From assembly GCF_964246085.1 (NCBI RefSeq), contig NZ_CAXTPD010000007.1: a stretch of DNA of 64,000 nucleotides; one strand, written 5' to 3'. This document shows positions 59,069 through 64,000 of this stretch, one piece after another. The DNA comes from Brotaphodocola sp003480315. GTDB taxonomy: Bacteria; Bacillota; Clostridia; Lachnospirales; Lachnospiraceae. The translations under genes were made by a program, and so were the position numbers. The notes under the pieces are model-generated. The model searched no databases. It saw only the letters and a list, made by a program, of their open reading frames with translations, and was not told the origin of the DNA. Position 1 is the stretch's first letter, and each line of letters starts with the position of its first letter.

Positions 59069-61703
59069 GCCAGTTGTCTCCGGTATGGGCTTCTACCTCA
59101 AGAGACACCTTCAGATCTGCGGCATGTTTCATCCTGTCGGTTAAGATCTGTACCACCTGCTCTGTCTCGTCCCTGTGGGTCTCCACCAGAAGTTCATCGT
59201 GGACCTGAAGGACTATGCGGGAGCGCAGATGCTTTTCCCGCAGTTCCCGGTCTACCGCAATCATGGCCAGCTTCATAATATCTGCCGCCGTTCCCTGGAT
59301 CGGGGAATTCATGGCTACACGCTCGCCAAAGGAACGCTGCATGAAATTGCCGGATTTCAGTTCCGGGATCGGACGTTTCCGCCCGTACATGGTGGTAACG
59401 CAGCCCTGCTCTTTACCAGTCTGTACCTGTTCATCCAGAAAGCGCTTCACACCCGGATACGTCTCAAAATATTTATTGATATACTCCAGCGCTTCTTTCC
59501 GGCTGATGCTTAAGTCCTCACTCAGTCCAAATGCACTGATGCCGTACACAATACCGAAGTTGACTGCCTTGGCATTGCGCCGCTGCAGTGGTGTCACCTC
59601 ATCAAGCGGCGTGTGGAACACCTCCGAAGCCGTGATCGCGTGAATATCCTGGGCATCCCGATAGGCACTGATCAGGCGCTCATCGCCGGACATATGCGCC
59701 AGAATGCGAAGCTCGATCTGGGAATAGTCTGCATCCACGAACACATAGCCATCCTCCGGTACGAATACCTTGCGGATAGCACGCCCGAGTTCCATGCGCA
59801 CCGGAATGTTCTGCAGGTTTGGCTCAGTGCTGCTGATTCGTCCCGTAGCTGTGATGGTCTGATTGAATTTTCCGTGAATACGTCCGTCTTCCCGGATAAA
59901 GCCGGCCAGTCCCTGGGCATAGGTGGAATTCAGCTTGGTCAGCTGACGATAATCCAGGATCATCTGAACCACCGGATAATCCGGCGCCAGCTTCTCCAGC
60001 ACATCCGCCGCAGTGGAATAACCGGTCTTTGTCTTCTTTCCGTGGGGCAGCTGCATCCGCTCAAACAGGATTTCCCCCAGCTGCTTCGGAGAATTAATGT
60101 TGAATTTTTCACCGGCCAGCTCATAGATTTTCTGCTCCAGTGTCACGATTTTTTCTTCCAGCTGCTCTCCGTAAAGCTTTAACTGCTCCTTGTCTACCCG
60201 GACACCGGCCTGTTCCATATGATACAGGCTGTAGATCAGCGGCATTTCCATCTCCATATAGAGTTTCAGCATGCCTTCTTTTTCCAGACGCTCTTTTAAG
60301 ATGCCTGCAGCCTTATATGCCACATAAGCCATATAGCAGCCGCAGGTCACTGCCTCCGGAGTCTCTGTTTCCAGAGCCTTTGCAAGGCTCTGTCTGCCAA
60401 GCAGATCTGTTCCGGACGGCACTGTCATGCCAAGATAATCCCGCGCGAGGTCATCATACTCATAGGTGTCCTTTAACGGATTTAACAGATAACCTGCAAC
60501 GCCCATATCGACCACCGAACTGCCGTAATCCAGATTCAGATACGGCAGCTGGGATTTTAAATCCAGGACAGCCACCGGTTCCTGCTCAGGAGTTCGCTTC
60601 ATGATCAGTTCTTCCAGATGGTCACACAGATAACTTCCTGTCAGAAAGCCCGCTGACGGGATGGTGTAAATTTCTTCCTCACCGATGCAGATGGCAAGAC
60701 CTGCAACTCCGGTCTGTGAAAGAATGAGCTGGCAGCCCACCTGCTCTGCCGTTTTTGCCTTTTCAAAGATCTGCTCCGCGCCTGAAAGATCCTCCACGCT
60801 CCAGAAATGCTCTTCCACCGAGTTTCCGCCCATGTCCTGCACATCAAACCTGGCAAGGATGGACTTGAATTCCAGCCGTTTCATGTACTGGTAAGCCTCA
60901 GGCGTATACAGATTCTCAATCTTTGCTTCTTCATATTCAAAAGGGATCGGACAGGTAATGCAGATTTCAGCCAGTTCCTTGCTCATAACCGCCAGATCGT
61001 AATGCTCTTCCAGCGCTTTTTTCGCTCTTGGCGGCTTCACCTCGTCCAGATGCGCATAAGCATTCTCAATGCTTCCGTATGCCACGATCAGGTTTGTGGC
61101 TGTCTTTTCTCCAATGGAAGGAACGCCCGGAATATTGTCGGAAGTATCACCCATCAGCGCCTTGACATCAATGAACTCTGTCGGTGTTACCTGGTACTCC
61201 CGTTTCACATCCTCCGGATAATAATCATGGATCTCCGTCGTTCCGCGGCTGGTCTTCGGGATCCGGATCTTGATGTGGGTATCTGAAAGCTGTAAAAGGT
61301 CCCGGTCACCCGATACCACGGAAACCTCCTCACCCTCTGCCTGACAGCGTTTTGCAATGGTCCCCAGAATATCATCTGCCTCATAGCCCGCCATAGTCAG
61401 GATCGGTACGCCCATTGCTGCGAGCACCTCTTTCATCAGCGGTACCTGCTCGCGCAGTTCCTCAGGCATCGGTTTTCTGGTTGCCTTGTAGTCCGCATAC
61501 ATTTTGTGGCGGAACGTCGGCTCTTTTAAATCAAAAGCCACCGCCAGATGATCCGGCTTCTCTTCCTCAAGGATCTTAAACATAATATTGAGGAACCCAT
61601 ATACCGCATTGGTATGAAGTCCCTCAGAGTTTGTCAGTTCCGGCACTCCGTAAAACGCGCGGTTTAAAATGCTGTGCCCATCTATTAAAACCAGTTTTCC
61701 CAT
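59055..61703 (-). CDS. polA: DNA polymerase I
   Basis: 882 residues. A 5'-3' exonuclease domain (1-~290: LIDGHSILNRAFYG, YEADDILGT, GDRDLLQL). A middle domain in the position of the 3'-5' exonuclease (about 310-490) lacks the FDTET metal motif, so proofreading is probably absent. Polymerase domain: DADYSQIELRILAHMS, RRNAKAVNFGIVYGIS and LQVHDELLVET. It acts in Okazaki fragment processing and repair. It is transcribed with the upstream zinc-finger gene. Confidence 0.97.
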   Translation of the reverse strand: MGKLVLIDGHSILNRAFYGVPELTNSEGLHTNAVYGFLNIMFKILEEEKPDHLAVAFDLKEPTFRHKMYADYKATRKPMPEELREQVPLMKEVLAAMGVPILTMAGYEADDILGTIAKRCQAEGEEVSVVSGDRDLLQLSDTHIKIRIPKTSRGTTEIHDYYPEDVKREYQVTPTEFIDVKALMGDTSDNIPGVPSIGEKTATNLIVAYGSIENAYAHLDEVKPPRAKKALEEHYDLAVMSKELAEICITCPIPFEYEEAKIENLYTPEAYQYMKRLEFKSILARFDVQDMGGNSVEEHFWSVEDLSGAEQIFEKAKTAEQVGCQLILSQTGVAGLAICIGEEEIYTIPSAGFLTGSYLCDHLEELIMKRTPEQEPVAVLDLKSQLPYLNLDYGSSVVDMGVAGYLLNPLKDTYEYDDLARDYLGMTVPSGTDLLGRQSLAKALETETPEAVTCGCYMAYVAYKAAGILKERLEKEGMLKLYMEMEMPLIYSLYHMEQAGVRVDKEQLKLYGEQLEEKIVTLEQKIYELAGEKFNINSPKQLGEILFERMQLPHGKKTKTGYSTAADVLEKLAPDYPVVQMILDYRQLTKLNSTYAQGLAGFIREDGRIHGKFNQTITATGRISSTEPNLQNIPVRMELGRAIRKVFVPEDGYVFVDADYSQIELRILAHMSGDERLISAYRDAQDIHAITASEVFHTPLDEVTPLQRRNAKAVNFGIVYGISAFGLSEDLSISRKEALEYINKYFETYPGVKRFLDEQVQTGKEQGCVTTMYGRKRPIPELKSGNFMQRSFGERVAMNSPIQGTAADIMKLAMIAVDRELREKHLRSRIVLQVHDELLVETHRDETEQVVQILTDRMKHAADLKVSLEVEAHTGDNWLDAK

Positions 61704-61746
61704 GGTTTCTCCTTTTCCTGTTTGTTACTTTGCACTGCTCTGCTGA

Positions 61747-62088
61747 TCAGCCCAGGATCCATATACGGATCTGCATCAAAAGCATGACCAGAACAGAAGC
61801 AATATCCAGAGTATCCGTTGCATAGCAGATCACCTTGCGAAGCCGCGCTGTGCGCACTGTGAGCCAGGCATTCTCCATGCTTTCTTCCAGAGAACCGGCA
61901 ATATCATAAACTCCGCTTCCGCTGTCCAGCTGCCGCAGGCCAAGCGAAACGGTATAATAGATTTCCAGTTCTTCCCTGCAGGAAGAGCAGCTCTTTATGT
62001 GTTTCAAAAACTGCTCCAGCTGCACTTCATCCAGCTGGTGGTTAATGTAAGGCATAACCATTTTTTCAATTTCCCTGCATGAAGCCAT
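61747..62088 (-). CDS. Zinc-finger (zf-HC2) anti-sigma-like membrane protein
   Basis: 113 residues. An N-terminal zinc-binding anti-sigma motif has H30, C34 and C37 (HIKSCSSC), with a CREIEKMVMPYINHQLD helix before it. A C-terminal hydrophobic segment (about 92-110) suggests membrane attachment. No sigma factor gene is adjacent, and it sits directly before polA. ATG 62088 is chosen because GGGAGGTGAGAGG immediately precedes it; the frame itself opens at 62124. Confidence 0.78.
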   Translation of the reverse strand: MASCREIEKMVMPYINHQLDEVQLEQFLKHIKSCSSCREELEIYYTVSLGLRQLDSGSGVYDIAGSLEESMENAWLTVRTARLRKVICYATDTLDIASVLVMLLMQIRIWILG

Positions 62089-62194
62089 CCTCTCACCTCC
62101 CGATTCTGCATAAGCCGCTTCCACAATACCTTTTCACAGATGTTTCATCAGCCGAACAATATTTTCTTCACTTCTGTCCCCATGAATACATACC

Positions 62195-62223
62195 ATCATA
62201 CAATACTCTGCTTAATTTTTCAA
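62195..62223 (-). promoter_or_regulatory. Promoter of the zf-HC2-polA operon
   Basis: TTGAAA (62218-62223), a 17-bp spacer and TATGAT (62195-62200) on the minus strand. Confidence 0.72.
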
Positions 62224-62251
62224 TTTCTTCCTTTATTTATTTTGCGTCAGA

Positions 62252-62280
62252 TTGACTTGATTTTTATTCTTTGCTAAAAT
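62252..62280 (+). promoter_or_regulatory. Promoter of dapL
   Basis: TTGACT (62252-62257), a 17-bp spacer and TAAAAT (62275-62280). Confidence 0.72.
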
Positions 62281-62341
62281 TACTTTCATTATGAATACCG
62301 GTCCCCATTTTGTCCGGTCATACGAAAGGAAGGATCCCCAC

Positions 62342-63538
62342 ATGCCTAAATTAAACGAACACTACCAGGATTTAAAAGAAAGCTATCTTTTTGCGGAAAT
62401 TGCGCACCGTGTTGCCGCCTACGAGGCCGAGCATCCGGATGCTAAGATCATCCGTCTCGGAATCGGCGATGTTACACTCCCGTTAGGAGACCTCGCCATC
62501 AAAGGCCTGCACGAAGGTGTGGACGCCATGGCTTCCGCTGAGACCTTCAAGGGTTACGGCCCGGAGCAGGGCTACGCATTTCTGCGCGATGCCATCTCCG
62601 CCTACTATGCACGCAACGGCATATCCGTGGATGCGGCTGATATCTTTATCTCCGATGGCGCAAAGAGCGATACCGGCAATATTTCCGAATTATTTGACAA
62701 CGACAACGTGATCCTGATTCCGGATCCGGTTTACCCTGTTTACGTGGATTCCAACATCATGAACGGAAAAAAGGTTACCTATTTATCCGGAAACGCAGAG
62801 AACAACTTCCTTCCGATGCCGGATCCGTCTGTTCATGCAGATATCATTTATCTCTGCTCCCCGAACAACCCGACCGGTGCGGTTTACAATAAAGAACAGT
62901 TAAAAGAATGGGTTGACTATGCGCTGAACAATCATGCAGTCATCCTCTTTGACTCTGCTTACGAGGCATTCATCTCTGATCCGGAACTTCCGCGCAGCAT
63001 TTACGCAATTGAAGGCGCAAAACAATGTGCCATTGAGTTCTGCTCCCTGTCCAAGACGGCAGGCTTCACCGGAACCCGCTGCGGCTATACCGTAGTTCCG
63101 AGAGAATTGGTTTTTACCGCCTCCAACGGTCAGGAAATGTCCCTGCACGCTATGTGGAACCGCAGACAATCCACCAAATTCAACGGAACCTCCTACATTA
63201 TCCAGAAAGGTGCTGCCGCAGTCTTCACTGAGGAAGGCATGGCACAGTGCCGCGAAAATATTGCCTATTACCAGGAAAACGCCCGCATCATCGCAGACAC
63301 CTTAACACGCAGGAACATCCGGTTCTTCGGCGGCGTACACTCTCCTTACATCTGGTTTGAGTGTCCGGACGGCATGGAATCCTGGGAGTTCTTTGACTAT
63401 CTCTTAAATAACGCCCAGGTTGTCGGAACGCCAGGCGCAGGCTTCGGCGAAAACGGTAAAAATTACTTCCGTCTGACCTCCTTCAATAACCACGAAAATA
63501 CCATCGCAGCCATGAAACGTTTTGAGCATCTGTTCTAA
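62342..63538 (+). CDS. dapL: LL-diaminopimelate aminotransferase
   Basis: The one-step route from tetrahydrodipicolinate to LL-diaminopimelate for lysine and peptidoglycan. 398 residues: MPKLNEHYQDLKESYLF, RLGIGDVTLPL, FISDGAKSDTGNI, the NNPTGAVYN loop, and the PLP Lys in SLSKTAGFTGTRCGY. AAGGA lies before ATG 62342; the frame from 62291 is longer, but its N-terminus is not of the family. It is divergent from the polA operon. Confidence 0.95.
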   Translation: MPKLNEHYQDLKESYLFAEIAHRVAAYEAEHPDAKIIRLGIGDVTLPLGDLAIKGLHEGVDAMASAETFKGYGPEQGYAFLRDAISAYYARNGISVDAADIFISDGAKSDTGNISELFDNDNVILIPDPVYPVYVDSNIMNGKKVTYLSGNAENNFLPMPDPSVHADIIYLCSPNNPTGAVYNKEQLKEWVDYALNNHAVILFDSAYEAFISDPELPRSIYAIEGAKQCAIEFCSLSKTAGFTGTRCGYTVVPRELVFTASNGQEMSLHAMWNRRQSTKFNGTSYIIQKGAAAVFTEEGMAQCRENIAYYQENARIIADTLTRRNIRFFGGVHSPYIWFECPDGMESWEFFDYLLNNAQVVGTPGAGFGENGKNYFRLTSFNNHENTIAAMKRFEHLF

Positions 63539-63596
63539 TTTGTATTGTTTCTATAATAATTGTAGATTCAATAGACACAAATATTGGAAAAATCCC

Positions 63597-63625
63597 TTGC
63601 AAAGCGCTGTCACTTATGCTACAAT
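63597..63625 (+). promoter_or_regulatory. Promoter of tRNA-Leu
   Basis: TTGCAA (63597-63602), a 17-bp spacer and TACAAT (63620-63625), 18 bases before the mature tRNA 5' end. Confidence 0.75.
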
Positions 63626-63642
63626 ATTTTTTGCGTAAGTAA

Positions 63643-63725
63643 GCCGGCGTGGCGGAATGGCAGACGCATCAGACTCAAAATCTGACGGGGGCAACCTCGT
63701 GCCGGTTCGAGTCCGGCTGCCGGCA
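63643..63725 (+). tRNA. tRNA-Leu (anticodon CAA)
   Basis: An 83-nt class II tRNA. The acceptor arms GCCGGCG and TGCCGGC (one G-U) have an A discriminator. The anticodon stem TCAGA/TCTGA encloses the loop CTCAAAA with CAA. A long variable arm follows, and the T arm has GGTTCGAGTCC. CCA is not encoded. Confidence 0.93.
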
Positions 63726-63739
63726 TCCTTGGCAGGGGC

Positions 63740-63787
63740 AAGAGCTTCGGATCACTGATTTCAGTGGTTCGGGGCTCTTTCTTTTTT
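63740..63787 (+). terminator. Terminator of tRNA-Leu
   Basis: A long, nearly continuous hairpin (AAGAGC outer stem, CACTGA inner stem) ends in a CTTTCTTTTTT tail. Confidence 0.82.
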
Positions 63788-63862
63788 ATTCCTGTTTTCT
63801 TTACTCTCTTTACAAAATTCTTATTTCTTTTCCTCCATCTATATTTCTTCTCGACTTTGCGC

Positions 63863-63868
63863 TATAAT
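63863..63868 (+). promoter_or_regulatory. Possible -10 element of the gene at the window edge
   Basis: A perfect TATAAT without a clear -35 box. It would give a leader of about 115 bases for the gene at 63986. That leader has an AAGGAGGAAATG sequence (about 63906) that opens only a tiny frame. Confidence 0.3.
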
Positions 63869-63985
63869 GTAATGAACACAAAGAAACTCCATTATTTTCG
63901 ACATGAAGGAGGAAATGTTAAGACATTAAAATAATTGATAAATATGATTAAATGTGTTTAAATATACTCAAAGGAGTAAGCTATT

Positions 63986-64000
63986 ATGAACACACCAAAT
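63986..64000 (+). CDS. Start of an unknown gene, cut by the window edge
   Basis: Only five codons (MNTPN) are visible. AAAGGAG lies about ten bases upstream of the ATG, which supports a real start. No function can be given. Confidence 0.5.

Overview
The window looks like a chromosome segment of an endospore-forming, anaerobic Firmicute of the Lachnospiraceae/Clostridia type. The evidence is spoIVA, a diphosphate-type phosphofructokinase, LL-diaminopimelate aminotransferase, the Pta-AckA acetate pathway, strong AGGAGG ribosome binding sites, and gene orders ylxM-ffh-rpsP-khpA-rimM-trmD-rplS-lepB-rbgA-rnhB-yraN and yceD-rpmF-plsX-acpP-rnc-smc-ftsY. Base composition is near 50% G+C by eye. I did not identify a species. 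Almost all genes lie on the minus strand, so most operons read from high to low coordinates. No phage, insertion sequence, CRISPR array or rRNA was seen.

Layout. 1-8 kb: rpsU, alaS with a 41-codon membrane peptide ahead of it, an LprI-like exported protein, rnhA, a beta-CASP metallohydrolase and spoIVA. 8-14.4 kb: diphosphate-type phosphofructokinase and a first branched-chain amino acid type ABC importer (livK, then livHMGF). 14.5-20.5 kb: gpsA-plsY-der-radical SAM protein, divergent from a long PRPP synthetase. 20.5-28.5 kb: the translation and secretion operon from ylxM down to a laccase-domain protein. 28.5-41.8 kb: nth, a CLC-type channel or antiporter, ilvA, ftsY, smc, rnc, acpP, plsX, rpmF, yceD, ackA and pta. 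41.9-50.4 kb: an accessory metabolic cluster of two tandem ATC-hydrolase-like genes, a second Liv-type importer (livKHMGF) and a DhaK/DhaL kinase pair, with a GntR-type regulator divergent from it. 50.4-55.2 kb: a MATE exporter and SDR divergent across a perfect inverted repeat, then tmcAL and a methyltransferase. 55.2-63.5 kb: UPF0210 and ACT proteins, walJ/yycJ-like, coaE, an SseB-like protein, polA, a zinc-finger protein and dapL. The end holds tRNA-Leu(CAA) and the first codons of another gene.

The housekeeping blocks join translation (S21, S16, L19, L32, AlaRS, RimM, TrmD), SRP targeting (Ffh, FtsY, LepB), phospholipid and fatty acid synthesis (PlsX, PlsY, GpsA, ACP) and chromosome maintenance (SMC, PolA, RNase HI and HII). 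The best candidate for undescribed biology is the 41.9-50.4 kb cluster. There a Liv-type importer, a divergent DhaK/DhaL pair without DhaM and two protein-identical hydrolase-like genes appear to form one regulated operon for an unknown small substrate. Non-coding signals of interest are a 28-bp perfect palindrome over the -10 box of yceD-rpmF, a 16-bp inverted repeat between the MATE and SDR genes, a hairpin-rich repeat at the gpsA 3' end and a duplicated 53-bp unit in the leader of the SseB-like gene. All names come from reading the sequence and recalling family features; no database search was run.
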